Shown here piece after piece: positions 7,644-16,353 of a DNA stretch of 37,885 nucleotides. The position numbers and the translations under genes were made by a program. The stretch is from Porticoccaceae bacterium UBA4026 (GTDB lineage: Bacteria; Pseudomonadota; Gammaproteobacteria; Pseudomonadales; Porticoccaceae): NCBI GenBank assembly GCA_002382445.1, contig DGAQ01000060.1, positions 647-38,531 of the forward strand, read 5' to 3'. The notes below the pieces were generated by a model. The model did no database searches. It saw only the letters and a program-made list of their open reading frames with translations, and had not been told where the DNA came from. Position 1 is the stretch's first letter, and every line of letters begins with the position of its first letter.

Positions 7644-9224
7644 ATTAAAAATTGGTCTCTAATTTCATCTTTTATATTATCTACGGTCTTAATATCAAGC
7701 TGCAGTCTGCTCCCAAAAATCCCATCGGTTAACGGAATCGAGGAAAGTGCACCCCTGCTTGACGCAACGCCGGCCTCCCCGATAGACCTGCTTTCTGAAG
7801 AACACTTGGTTCCAACCGATCATCAAGTCACTGAAGAACTATTAAGCACTCCCGAAGAACCAGTGGCTGCGAGTGAACCAGAAGATCTTTGGAAAAGAAT
7901 TCGCTCCGGCTATCAGCTAGATTTAGACAATCTTCCTGATGCCGTGACAAAGCAGCGTCAGTGGTACATTAATAATCCCAGCTATTTGAAAGCTGTATTC
8001 TCCAGAGCGGAACCTTTTATTTACTATATAACGGACCAGTTAGAGCAAGCAGGTCTACCATTAGAGCTAGCACTGTTACCTATCGTTGAAAGCACCTATG
8101 ACCCCCTAGCCTATAGCCCCAGTCATGCAGTTGGTTTGTGGCAGTTTATCCCCTCTACCGCCAAGCAGTTTGGACTCGAGCGAAATCGTTGGTACGATGG
8201 GCGACGGGATGTAGTCAGTTCTACTAAGGCCGCTATCAAATATCTTAGCTATTTAAATAATCGTTTTGATAACGACTGGCTTCTCGCGCTTGCTGCGTAC
8301 AACTCAGGTGAAGGATATGTCAGTAAGTCTATCCTCAAAAATCGCAAAGCAGGTAAGCCTGAAGATTTCTGGTCGATACGACTACCAAAAGAGACTCGAA
8401 ACTATATACCCCAGTTATTAGCGCTGGCCTCACTGATCGAGAAGCCTTCAGCCCATGAAATCGAATTACCGTTCATCGCTAATTCGCCCTACTTTGAAAT
8501 AATTGAAATCGAGCATCAGGTCGAACTACAAAAGGTCATCGAGGTTTCGGGTGTCAATAAAACTTTATTCCATCGGTTAAATCCTGGCTTTCGCCGCTCT
8601 ACAACTCCCCCAATAGGCCAGCACACTCTACTTTTTCCATTGGAGAATGCCAATTCATTCAGAGTGTCACTAGAAACAACTAGTCAAAAAGATTGGATCC
8701 CACACACCGAGTATGAGGTTATTGCGGGAGATACTCTCTCGCAGATTGCTGAGCAATTTGACACACCTCTGTCATGGATAAAAGCACGTAACCACCTCAA
8801 CTCAAGCCTACTTAAGATTGGGCAAATATTACTCATTCCTCATGACGAAGGAACAATGACCATTGCAAGTGCCGGCTCAAGGTTTGAAAATACCCGTTAT
8901 AGGGTTGTTAGCGGCGATTCGCTCTCGGGCATAGCCTTGCGGCACAAGACGTCTGTAAAGAGTCTACAGCTGCAAAATGGCCTATCAAACGACAGGATAA
9001 AAATAGATCAATACCTCAATATTCGTATTGCCAACAATCAATCTGTTGATGAAAATCTCAGAAGACTTTCCTATAAAGTTCGAACAGGCGACTCGCTATA
9101 CTTGATCGCAGCGAAGTTTGATCTGGACATCAGGGATATTACGAGCTGGAATAATATCAACCCAGACAACTACTTACAGCCTGGCCAAAAATTGACGCTT
9201 TTTGTCAATCGCCTACGAATCTAA
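7644..9224 (+). CDS. mltD: Membrane-bound lytic murein transglycosylase D, probable ATT start
   Basis: Lipoprotein that cleaves peptidoglycan glycan strands. From the first canonical start codon, a TTG at 7806, the frame has no signal peptide. It stays open upstream to 7596 and encodes KNWSLISSFILSTVLISSC: a lipoprotein signal with lipobox ISSC (C20). No ATG, GTG or TTG lies in that extension. ATT at 7644 follows AGGGG (7631-7635) by 8 bases and is the best start, giving 526 residues. The SLT domain carries catalytic E149 in LLPIVESTYDP. Three LysM repeats follow at about 357-400, 419-462 and 477-522, as usual for MltD. In pseudomonads the neighbour is gloB; here it is absent. Family is certain; the ATT start is inferred. 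Confidence 0.92.
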   Translation: MKNWSLISSFILSTVLISSCSLLPKIPSVNGIEESAPLLDATPASPIDLLSEEHLVPTDHQVTEELLSTPEEPVAASEPEDLWKRIRSGYQLDLDNLPDAVTKQRQWYINNPSYLKAVFSRAEPFIYYITDQLEQAGLPLELALLPIVESTYDPLAYSPSHAVGLWQFIPSTAKQFGLERNRWYDGRRDVVSSTKAAIKYLSYLNNRFDNDWLLALAAYNSGEGYVSKSILKNRKAGKPEDFWSIRLPKETRNYIPQLLALASLIEKPSAHEIELPFIANSPYFEIIEIEHQVELQKVIEVSGVNKTLFHRLNPGFRRSTTPPIGQHTLLFPLENANSFRVSLETTSQKDWIPHTEYEVIAGDTLSQIAEQFDTPLSWIKARNHLNSSLLKIGQILLIPHDEGTMTIASAGSRFENTRYRVVSGDSLSGIALRHKTSVKSLQLQNGLSNDRIKIDQYLNIRIANNQSVDENLRRLSYKVRTGDSLYLIAAKFDLDIRDITSWNNINPDNYLQPGQKLTLFVNRLRI

Positions 9225-9245
9225 AAAGCGAAAAAAAACAGACAA

Positions 9246-9273
9246 AAATAAAGGCGGATATCCGCCTTTATTT
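9246..9273. terminator. Bidirectional rho-independent terminator between mltD and ppiD
   Basis: A perfect 28-base palindrome with core AAAGGCGGAT and ATCCGCCTTT arms lies between two convergent genes. It has A-rich sequence on its left and T-rich sequence on its right, so either strand gives a stem followed by U residues. Confidence 0.85.
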
Positions 9274-9296
9274 GTTAATACACATTTATTATATCT

Positions 9297-11147
9297 CTAT
9301 TTGATAATAGTCGCTTTTGCTAACAATGACCTTTGGTAAGCATCCAAATCACGACTTCCCTTGGACACAGTCGACGCCGATACCAGAGCAGCTCTCTGCT
9401 GGCTAGTCAATCGCTCCAATCTGCCCTCAGTAACCTCAGTCAGGCTCGCAACCACAAAGTCACCATTGGAAAGATAGAAACCTTCCACGATACTTTCAGT
9501 TAACGGTCTAGGAAGCGAGAATACCTTTTGTCCAATCTCAGTATTGGCGCTATTAGCTCGCCGCGTTCCATCAATCACTACCTGCCAATTAAGATTCTCA
9601 CTTTTCGCAACAGTCTCAATGCTTTCCCCTGCGATGACTCTCGCCAAGAGTGCTCCACCCTGCTCTGCTAGCTGATTTTTAGACTCTTGGTCGGTAACTA
9701 ACTGAACTACCCGATCACGCACCTCAGCTAGCTCTTGTTGTCGAGCGCCTATATATTCATTTAACTTCAGCACTAGGTATCTGTCATCACCTAACTCAAG
9801 AACTTCACTGGCGTATTGGTCGTTTACAACCTCAGAACTAAACGCAGCTTTTACAACCGCTGGGAAAGCGGAAATTCCGGTGCCCCCTGCCTGAGAAAAT
9901 GGCTCAGAAGTCTTTTTCTCTAGACCAACAGCCCGTGCCACTTCCGTGAGTGACTCAGCGTTAAAACTCAATTCTTTAAGATTTTGTAATTTCTCTACTA
10001 GTAAATTACTCGTAGATTCTTTGATGAGCTCTCGCTCAATTATTGATCTTTGCTCGGACAATTCATAAGTCTGCTGCTGGATATCCAATAGCTTAATGAA
10101 GTGTGTTCCCGCGCCGGTATTAACCGGCTCAGAAACCTGACCTATTTCTAAGCCTGCCAATGCAACTTCAAACGCTTCGGGAAAAGTATCTCCAGAGGTG
10201 TAACCCAAATCACCGCCTGAATCAGCGGAGCCGAAATCTTCAGAATAGTCCTTAGCTAATACGGCAAAATCAACCCCTGCGTTAAGTTTAGTCTGAATTT
10301 CCTCAATCCCTTCCGGCGTCGGTTCGGAGAGTAAAATATGTGCTACTTGCCTAGACTCAGCCAGGTCTCTATTTTCAGCCTCTTCTTCAAATCGCGCTAA
10401 AACTTGATCTTCTGAAATTGCTGAAACATCCATTAAAAGGTCAGAATTGAGCTCGATGTAATCTATACGAACCTGTGCATCGGTCGTAAAGACTGCCCGA
10501 TTGTTTTGGTAATAATCGTCTACTTGAGTATCAGAGAGCTCAATTAAATCCTCAATGCCCTGGACTGGCAGCCTTAGATAGTAATAATTTCTCTGCTGCT
10601 CAGTAACACCGGCTAGTGCTGACAACTCAGTGTTAGTGGTAAAAGCAGTTGAACTTAACCCTGTCACCAATTGCTGTACAACCATGTCATTTTTCAGAAC
10701 ATCGTTAAAATTAGCACTGGTATATCCTTGCTGTTGAATAGCAAAACGATACAAATTTTGATCAAACTTGCCCTCTGACTGAAAGCCTTCGATATCCAGG
10801 ATGATATTAGTAATATCTTGCTGAGAAAAAGTAAGGTTTTGCCCCATAGCATCCTGTGCAAAAAGCTGCCGCGTAATAAGTTGCTCAATGACTCCAGGGC
10901 GCAGCATTTCGTCATCGAGCACCGCAGGATCCAACCCTTCGTTTTCACCTAAGATACGTCGCTTCTGGCTCAATATCGCACGAACGACATCATTTTCACT
11001 AATATTTACATCGTTAACTACAATCGCAGTATCAACATTTGCGACGGTAAGTAGAGACCCAGTGCCTGAGAATGCGAATATGGCACCAATAAAGATAACA
11101 ATACCTAAAGCTATACCGCGCATATTGGTTCTAAAACTATCTAACAT
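9297..11147 (-). CDS. ppiD: Periplasmic folding chaperone PpiD (parvulin-type)
   Basis: Inner-membrane-anchored chaperone that helps outer-membrane and secreted proteins leave the Sec translocon. The 616-residue protein starts with a short cytoplasmic segment and one membrane helix (about residues 11-30, IALGIVIFIGAIFAF). It continues with a SurA_N/PpiD N-terminal domain and a parvulin domain in the middle (starting VAHILLSEPTPEG, ending GAGTHFIKLLDI). A long C-terminal region with a second parvulin-like fold is expected for the family. Length agrees with E. coli PpiD (623). The ATG at 11147 follows a purine-rich AAGGAAAAAAG. The order lon, hupB, ppiD is conserved in gammaproteobacteria. Confidence 0.94.
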   Translation of the reverse strand: MLDSFRTNMRGIALGIVIFIGAIFAFSGTGSLLTVANVDTAIVVNDVNISENDVVRAILSQKRRILGENEGLDPAVLDDEMLRPGVIEQLITRQLFAQDAMGQNLTFSQQDITNIILDIEGFQSEGKFDQNLYRFAIQQQGYTSANFNDVLKNDMVVQQLVTGLSSTAFTTNTELSALAGVTEQQRNYYYLRLPVQGIEDLIELSDTQVDDYYQNNRAVFTTDAQVRIDYIELNSDLLMDVSAISEDQVLARFEEEAENRDLAESRQVAHILLSEPTPEGIEEIQTKLNAGVDFAVLAKDYSEDFGSADSGGDLGYTSGDTFPEAFEVALAGLEIGQVSEPVNTGAGTHFIKLLDIQQQTYELSEQRSIIERELIKESTSNLLVEKLQNLKELSFNAESLTEVARAVGLEKKTSEPFSQAGGTGISAFPAVVKAAFSSEVVNDQYASEVLELGDDRYLVLKLNEYIGARQQELAEVRDRVVQLVTDQESKNQLAEQGGALLARVIAGESIETVAKSENLNWQVVIDGTRRANSANTEIGQKVFSLPRPLTESIVEGFYLSNGDFVVASLTEVTEGRLERLTSQQRAALVSASTVSKGSRDLDAYQRSLLAKATIIK

Positions 11148-11165
11148 CTTTTTTCCTTAATATTA

Positions 11166-11193
11166 AAAAAGGCGCATCAGTGATGCGCCTTTT
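11166..11193 (-). terminator. Rho-independent terminator of hupB
   Basis: GGCGCATCA and TGATGCGCC form a 9-bp stem around a single central base, extended by A-T pairs. Read on the minus strand it is followed by six T. It separates hupB from ppiD. Confidence 0.85.
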
Positions 11194-11229
11194 GTGTCTG
11201 GACCCCTAAAGAAAGTTTCCAGACGTCTA

Positions 11230-11502
11230 TTAATTTACAGCGTCTTTAAGCGCCTTGCCAGCTTTAAAACTTGGCACATTGGCAGCTTTGATCTGAATCT
11301 CTGCGCCAGTCTGAGGATTACGCCCAGCACGTGCAGCACGATGTTTAACGGAATATGTACCAAAGCCAACCAAAGAAACTTGATCGCCATTTTTCAATGC
11401 GCCTGTAATCGCTCCAATTGCCGAATCGAGTGCACGTCCTGCAGAAGCTTTAGATATATCTGCGCCATCAGCGATAGCATTAATTAAATCAGATTTATTC
11501 AC
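11230..11502 (-). CDS. hupB: DNA-binding protein HU-beta
   Basis: Histone-like nucleoid protein of 90 residues, the standard HU length. It begins MNKSDLINAIADGADISKA and carries the signature GFGTYSVKHRAARAGRNPQTG of the DNA-embracing arm (residues about 46-66). The start is GTG at 11502, preceded by AAGGGGAAAAC. It lies between lon and ppiD, the conserved hupB position, has its own upstream promoter with a leader of about 95 bases, and ends at a strong terminator. Confidence 0.97.
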   Translation of the reverse strand: MNKSDLINAIADGADISKASAGRALDSAIGAITGALKNGDQVSLVGFGTYSVKHRAARAGRNPQTGAEIQIKAANVPSFKAGKALKDAVN

Positions 11503-11604
11503 AGTTTTCCCCTTTTCTTGGAAGTAGTGTTTATTGTTTTAAAGAAAGCGGTCCCAGTCCCTTTGGTTACGCAAGTTTCGAGTTAATTAGCCGTCCCTAG
11601 ACAC

Positions 11605-11634
11605 TTTATACCAATAGCCAGTACACTGGGTCAA
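11605..11634 (-). promoter_or_regulatory. Promoter of hupB
   Basis: On the minus strand, TTGACC (11629-11634) and TATAAA (11605-11610) are 18 bases apart, upstream of hupB. This would let hupB be expressed independently of lon. Confidence 0.6.
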
Positions 11635-11669
11635 GCAGTCTGTGTAAATTAACCAAAAATAATTGCTCA

Positions 11670-14084
11670 CTAATGAGTATTTATCCTTTGGTCGGCGTTA
11701 TTCTTTTCCAGCGCCGCACGCGTTTCAATAAATTCTGAGTCAGTTAACGCTGTCGGCAAGCGCTCGAGAGCCACCTCTAATACCTCGTCAATCCATTTAA
11801 CCGGGCAGATTTTAAGGTCAGCCTTGATGTTATCAGGAATCTCCTTTAAATCACTCTCGTTACCATGAGGAATAATCACTGTTGTTATGCCGCCTCGGTG
11901 AGCTGCAAGAAGTTTCTCTTTAAGGCCACCAATCTTAAGTACCTGACCTCGCAAAGTTATTTCGCCGGTCATGGCAACATCTGCCCTAACTGCAATACCA
12001 GACAAAGCAGATACCAATGCCGTGCACATACCGACACCAGCTGAGGGCCCATCCTTTGGTGTAGCGCCCTCTGGCACATGAATATGTATATCATTTTCTT
12101 GATAGAAATCTCTTCGAATCCCCAGTGATTTTGAGCGGCTTCGGACAACGGTTAGTGCGGCTTGGATTGACTCCTGCATTACATCGCCCAAAGAGCCAGT
12201 CTTCACTACCTGACCGGTCCCCGGTATTACGGACGTTTCAATGGTCAGTAACTCGCCCCCCACCTGAGTCCAAGCTAAGCCTGTCACCTGACCCACTTGG
12301 TTCTCAGCTTCAGCACGACCATAGTCAAATTTGCGCACCCCTAGCATCTCTTCCAAGTCACTCGGCTTAACATGATCATTAGTGTTTTTCTCATTACGGA
12401 CATGCTTGGTCACCGTTTTTCGGCATATTTTAGCGATGTCTCTTTCTAGTCCTCTCACGCCCGCTTCTCTGGTGTAATAACGTATGGTGTCTTTAAGCGC
12501 ATCTTCACTGATATCAAGCTCAGAATCGTTAAGGCCGTTAGCTTTAAGTTGCTTAGGTAACAAATATTTTTCAGCTATTTTAACTTTTTCATCTTCGGTA
12601 TAGCCCGGAATACGGATAACCTCCATTCTATCCAGAAGAGGGCCGGGAATATTCATCGAATTGGCCGTACAGATAAACATAACGTCGGAGAGGTCATAAT
12701 CCACTTCCAGATAATGATCATTAAAAGTGTGATTTTGTTCCGGATCAAGCACCTCTAATAGCGCTGATGCCGGATCGCCGCGATGATCCATTCCCATTTT
12801 ATCTATTTCATCAAGCAAAAATAAAGGGTTCTTAGTGCCTACTTTAGACATTTTTTGGATTAATTTCCCAGGCAAAGATCCGATGTACGTGCGACGGTGG
12901 CCTCTTATTTCAGCCTCATCGCGAACCGCGCCCAAACTCATGCGAATGAACTTTCGTCCTGTAGCGCGCGCAATAGACTCCCCCAAAGATGTCTTACCAA
13001 CCCCTGGAGGCCCAACAAGGCAAAGCACCGGTCCTTTCAGTTTTTTAACTCGCTTTTGTACTGCAAGAAACTCCAAGATGCGCTCTTTGACTTCCTCTAG
13101 ACCATGATGGTCTTGGTTAAGGCTTTTCTCGGAATTTACTAAATCGTGCTTAACTCTGCTTTTCTTCTTCCATGGAACGCCAATCATCCAGTCAATGTAA
13201 TTGCGCAAAACCGACGCTTCAGCCGACATCGAAGACATCATTTTCAGCTTACCCAGCTCTGATTGCGCTTTTGCTAAAGCCGCAGCAGGCATCCCCGCTT
13301 GCAAGATTTTGCCTTGTAACTGATCCAACTCGGAAGCACCTTCGTCCATATCTCCTAGCTCTTTTTGAATCGCTTTCATCTGCTCATTCAAATAGTACTC
13401 ACGCTGGCTTTTCTCCATCTGCTTTTTAACTCGACCCCGAATTCTCTGCTCAACTTGAAAAAGGTCTATCTCACCCTCCATACAGCTCATCAGATGCTCC
13501 AGACGCTGGGTAAGGTCGGCTATTTCAAGTACCTCCTGCTTCTGCTCTAAGCTAAGTGTCATATGCGAAGCAATGGTATCTGCAAGCCTGTCTCCATCCT
13601 CAATGCCGCTAACGGTAGCAATCACTTCAGAAGGTATTTTTTTACTTAAGTTAACGTACTGCTCGAATAGACTATTGGTAGACCGCATGATCGCGTCTGA
13701 TTCATCATCACTAAGCGGCGTACTTTCTAAATTTTCTATGGTTGCTGTTATGAACGCTTGATCCTCAAATGTATCTAGGATCGACACGCGATTAAGTCCT
13801 TCAACAAGCACCTTTAACGTCCCGTCTGGAAGCTTAAGCATCTGCAGGATAGTCGCCAAAGTACCAACCTTATATACGCCTTGCGCTCCTGGCTCATCCT
13901 CAGAAGGATCTTTTTGAGCTACTAGGACTATCTGCTTGTCAGATTCCATTGCGTGCTCTAAGGACAAGATAGATTTATCTCTGCCAACGAACAGAGGTAC
14001 CACCATATGCGGATATACGACCACATCTCGCAATGGCAAAAGTGGGAAAATAACGTTTTTTGGCTCACTACTTGCAGGGACCAT
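11670..14084 (-). CDS. lon: ATP-dependent protease Lon
   Basis: Cytoplasmic AAA+ serine protease that degrades misfolded and regulatory proteins. It has 804 residues (E. coli 784). Order: N-terminal LON substrate domain (about 11-205), coiled region, AAA+ module with Walker A GPPGVGKT (358-365) and Walker B LFLLDEID (421-428), then the protease domain with catalytic S681 in KDGPSAG and K724 in GGLKEK, 43 residues apart as in E. coli. The ATG at 14084 has GAGG upstream. It lies between clpX and hupB as in most gammaproteobacteria. A plausible vegetative promoter lies in front; I did not find a convincing sigma-32 promoter. Confidence 0.97.
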   Translation of the reverse strand: MVPASSEPKNVIFPLLPLRDVVVYPHMVVPLFVGRDKSILSLEHAMESDKQIVLVAQKDPSEDEPGAQGVYKVGTLATILQMLKLPDGTLKVLVEGLNRVSILDTFEDQAFITATIENLESTPLSDDESDAIMRSTNSLFEQYVNLSKKIPSEVIATVSGIEDGDRLADTIASHMTLSLEQKQEVLEIADLTQRLEHLMSCMEGEIDLFQVEQRIRGRVKKQMEKSQREYYLNEQMKAIQKELGDMDEGASELDQLQGKILQAGMPAAALAKAQSELGKLKMMSSMSAEASVLRNYIDWMIGVPWKKKSRVKHDLVNSEKSLNQDHHGLEEVKERILEFLAVQKRVKKLKGPVLCLVGPPGVGKTSLGESIARATGRKFIRMSLGAVRDEAEIRGHRRTYIGSLPGKLIQKMSKVGTKNPLFLLDEIDKMGMDHRGDPASALLEVLDPEQNHTFNDHYLEVDYDLSDVMFICTANSMNIPGPLLDRMEVIRIPGYTEDEKVKIAEKYLLPKQLKANGLNDSELDISEDALKDTIRYYTREAGVRGLERDIAKICRKTVTKHVRNEKNTNDHVKPSDLEEMLGVRKFDYGRAEAENQVGQVTGLAWTQVGGELLTIETSVIPGTGQVVKTGSLGDVMQESIQAALTVVRSRSKSLGIRRDFYQENDIHIHVPEGATPKDGPSAGVGMCTALVSALSGIAVRADVAMTGEITLRGQVLKIGGLKEKLLAAHRGGITTVIIPHGNESDLKEIPDNIKADLKICPVKWIDEVLEVALERLPTALTDSEFIETRAALEKNNADQRINTH

Positions 14085-14143
14085 TGTTACCTCAAGATTA
14101 TTAAGATTATCCGGCCTCGAGTCAAAGAGACCGATTGTAATGA

Positions 14144-14173
14144 TATATATTGGGACAATAGACGGAAAAACAA
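14144..14173 (-). promoter_or_regulatory. Candidate promoter of lon
   Basis: On the minus strand, TTGTTT (14168-14173) and TATATA (14144-14149) are 18 bases apart, about 60 bases before the lon start and downstream of the clpX terminator. Confidence 0.4.
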
Positions 14174-14213
14174 CCTACCGAGCAGTACTAATTCGTTTTG
14201 GCCCGGTAATAAA

Positions 14214-14235
14214 AAAGGCGACTAGCGTCGCCTTT
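14214..14235 (-). terminator. Rho-independent terminator of clpX
   Basis: GGCGAC and GTCGCC pair around a 4-base loop, extended by three A-T pairs. Read on the minus strand the stem is followed by TTTTTTATT. It lies immediately after the clpX stop codon and separates clpX from lon. Confidence 0.8.
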
Positions 14236-14238
14236 AGC

Positions 14239-15531
14239 TTAACCTTCCTCAGAAGCGGTCTTTTTGCTCTCGGGCTGTTCATAAACCAGTAAAGGTTCGT
14301 TATCTCCCCTAATAACCGACCCATCTACCACAACCTTTATAACATCCAGCTCAGAGGGGATTTTATACATTGTGTCTAGTAGTACTGTCTCCAAGATAGA
14401 GCGTAACCCTCGAGCACCGGTTTTACGTTCGATAGCCTTATCAGCAATCGCATCCAGTGCATCTCGTCGCACATCCAAATCTACATTCTCCATGGCAAAC
14501 AGAGTCTGATATTGTTTAACCAAAGCATTTTTTGGCTGTACCAAGATATTCACAAGCGCCTCTCGATCTAGTTCTTGCAGAGTAGCAATGACAGGTAAAC
14601 GACCGATAAACTCAGGAATCAACCCGTAGCTAATCAGGTCACTTGGCTCGACTTCCAACAACGTTTCACCAATTGATTTTTGATTATCTTTGCTATTTAC
14701 CTCAGCACTAAACCCAATTCCGCCTTTTTCGGAGCGATCACGAATGACTTTTTCTAACCCTGAGAACGCGCCGCCACAGACAAATAATATATTTGAGGTG
14801 TCAACCTGAAGAAACTCCTGCTGTGGATGCTTTCGCCCGCCTTGGGGCGGAACCGAGGCCACAGTACCCTCTATCAGTTTCAGTAGAGCTTGTTGAACGC
14901 CCTCACCCGATACATCTCGAGTGATTGACGGGTTATCGGACTTTCGAGAAATTTTATCTATTTCGTCAATGTACACTATTCCACGTTGGGCTTTATCCAC
15001 ATCGTAGTCGCACTTTTGCAGCAATTTTTGAATGATGTTTTCTACGTCTTCACCTACATAACCAGCCTCAGTTAGCGTGGTGGCGTCCGCGATGGCAAAA
15101 GGAACATCAAGAAGTCTCGCCAAGGTCTCCGCTAGAAGGGTTTTCCCACTTCCGGTTGGCCCTATAAGTAAAATATTACTTTTCCCCAGCTCAACATCAG
15201 ACTTATCTGAACCCGGATTTTCACTAACTTGCAGGCGCTTGTAGTGGTTGTATACGGCCACTGATAGAACTCTTTTAGCCCTCTCTTGGCCAATGACGTA
15301 CTCGTCTAGAATAGACTTAATTTCAGTCGGAACAGGAAGTTTGTCAGTAGCAGCCTCAGATTCAACAACCTGAGCTTCTTCTGTGATTATATCGTTGCAG
15401 AGGTCGACACATTCGTCACAAATATAGACGGAAGGGCCAGCAATTAGACGACGTACTTCGTTTTGATTCTTGCCGCAGAACGAACAAAAAAGAAGCTTAC
15501 CGCCCTCTCCTAAACTACCGCTGTCACTCAT
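14239..15531 (-). CDS. clpX: ATP-dependent Clp protease ATP-binding subunit ClpX
   Basis: AAA+ unfoldase that feeds substrates, including ssrA-tagged proteins, into ClpP. From the ATG at 15531 (MSDSGSLGEG), which has AGGAG 6 bases upstream, the protein is 430 residues. The N-terminal zinc-binding domain has C16, C19, C38 and C41. Walker A is GPTGSGKT (124-131), the pore loop GYVG (157-160), and Walker B VYIDEID (186-192); an IGF loop for ClpP docking (GGIGFS) is also present. A longer frame to 15561 adds ten residues not found in the family. It lies 75 bases downstream of clpP and ends at a terminator. Confidence 0.96.
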   Translation of the reverse strand: MSDSGSLGEGGKLLFCSFCGKNQNEVRRLIAGPSVYICDECVDLCNDIITEEAQVVESEAATDKLPVPTEIKSILDEYVIGQERAKRVLSVAVYNHYKRLQVSENPGSDKSDVELGKSNILLIGPTGSGKTLLAETLARLLDVPFAIADATTLTEAGYVGEDVENIIQKLLQKCDYDVDKAQRGIVYIDEIDKISRKSDNPSITRDVSGEGVQQALLKLIEGTVASVPPQGGRKHPQQEFLQVDTSNILFVCGGAFSGLEKVIRDRSEKGGIGFSAEVNSKDNQKSIGETLLEVEPSDLISYGLIPEFIGRLPVIATLQELDREALVNILVQPKNALVKQYQTLFAMENVDLDVRRDALDAIADKAIERKTGARGLRSILETVLLDTMYKIPSELDVIKVVVDGSVIRGDNEPLLVYEQPESKKTASEEG

Positions 15532-15606
15532 TTGCATCTCCTGCAGTGCGGCCAAAGCCATAAATTCAACTATTTACACCAAATCCTTTCTTAAAGCGTA
15601 CCGAAC

Positions 15607-16242
15607 CTAGCTCCGCTTGTCTAGAACTTGATCGACAAGTCCATAATTCTTAGATTCCTCAGCACTCATAAAGTTATCGCGTTCAGTGTCTTTAGTAATC
15701 TTATCGACATCTTGCCCAGTATGATGAGCCATCAGGCTATTTAATCGTTCCTTGATCTTCAAAATCTCTTGGGATTGGATATGAATGTCGGTAGCCTGCC
15801 CTTGAGCGCCACCGCTAGGCTGGTGAATCATAGTCCGCGCATTGGGTAAGCAAAATCTTTTCTTTTCCGCCCCTGCGGCCAACAAAAATGCACCCATTGA
15901 AGCAGCCTGACCAATACACATGGTACTGACATCTGGCTTGATAAATTGCATGGTATCGTAAATCGACAGTCCTGCCGTGACAGATCCACCCGGAGAATTA
16001 ATATACAAATGGATATCTTTATCTGGGTTCTCAGATTCCAAGAACAACATCTGAGCAACTATAAGATTAGCCATGTGGTCTTCTACCTGACCCACCAAGA
16101 AGATAACTCGCTCTTTTAATAATCGCGAGTAAATATCGTAAGAACGCTCGCCCCGCGAAGTCTGCTCGACCACCATTGGAACCAGTCCAAGGGCCTGAGT
16201 ATCAGAGGGAACACTTATGTTATTTATAGTTTCAAAATTCAT
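15607..16242 (-). CDS. clpP: ATP-dependent Clp protease proteolytic subunit
   Basis: Barrel-forming serine protease, the partner of ClpX. From the ATG at 16242 (MNFETINNIS), preceded by GAGCGAGG, the protein is 211 residues. The catalytic triad is S115 (GQAASMGAF), H140 (MIHQPSGG) and D189 (TERDNFMS), with the same spacing as in E. coli. The open frame extends 11 codons further up, but those residues (MVLRIKMSEVV) match nothing in the family. The short N-terminal propeptide is normally removed by self-cleavage. It sits between tig and clpX on the same strand. Confidence 0.96.
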   Translation of the reverse strand: MNFETINNISVPSDTQALGLVPMVVEQTSRGERSYDIYSRLLKERVIFLVGQVEDHMANLIVAQMLFLESENPDKDIHLYINSPGGSVTAGLSIYDTMQFIKPDVSTMCIGQAASMGAFLLAAGAEKKRFCLPNARTMIHQPSGGAQGQATDIHIQSQEILKIKERLNSLMAHHTGQDVDKITKDTERDNFMSAEESKNYGLVDQVLDKRS

Positions 16243-16353
16243 TACTACCTCGCTCATTTTTATTCGAAGAACCATTACCGCTGCTATACGGCGGGTCTTG
16301 ACTGGCTGGATCTAAGTACTCAGACAATCAGTACTGAGCACTGACAATAAGAA

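Noticed and set aside
14085..14238. Possible heat-shock (sigma-32) promoter before lon
   Set aside because: A CCCAATATA-like element is present, but no CTTGAAA-like partner at the right distance, so only the vegetative promoter is listed.
16276..16353. Imperfect inverted repeat around AGTACT between tig and clpP
   Set aside because: One mismatch in nine and no T-run. It might be a regulatory site, but nothing supports a specific role.
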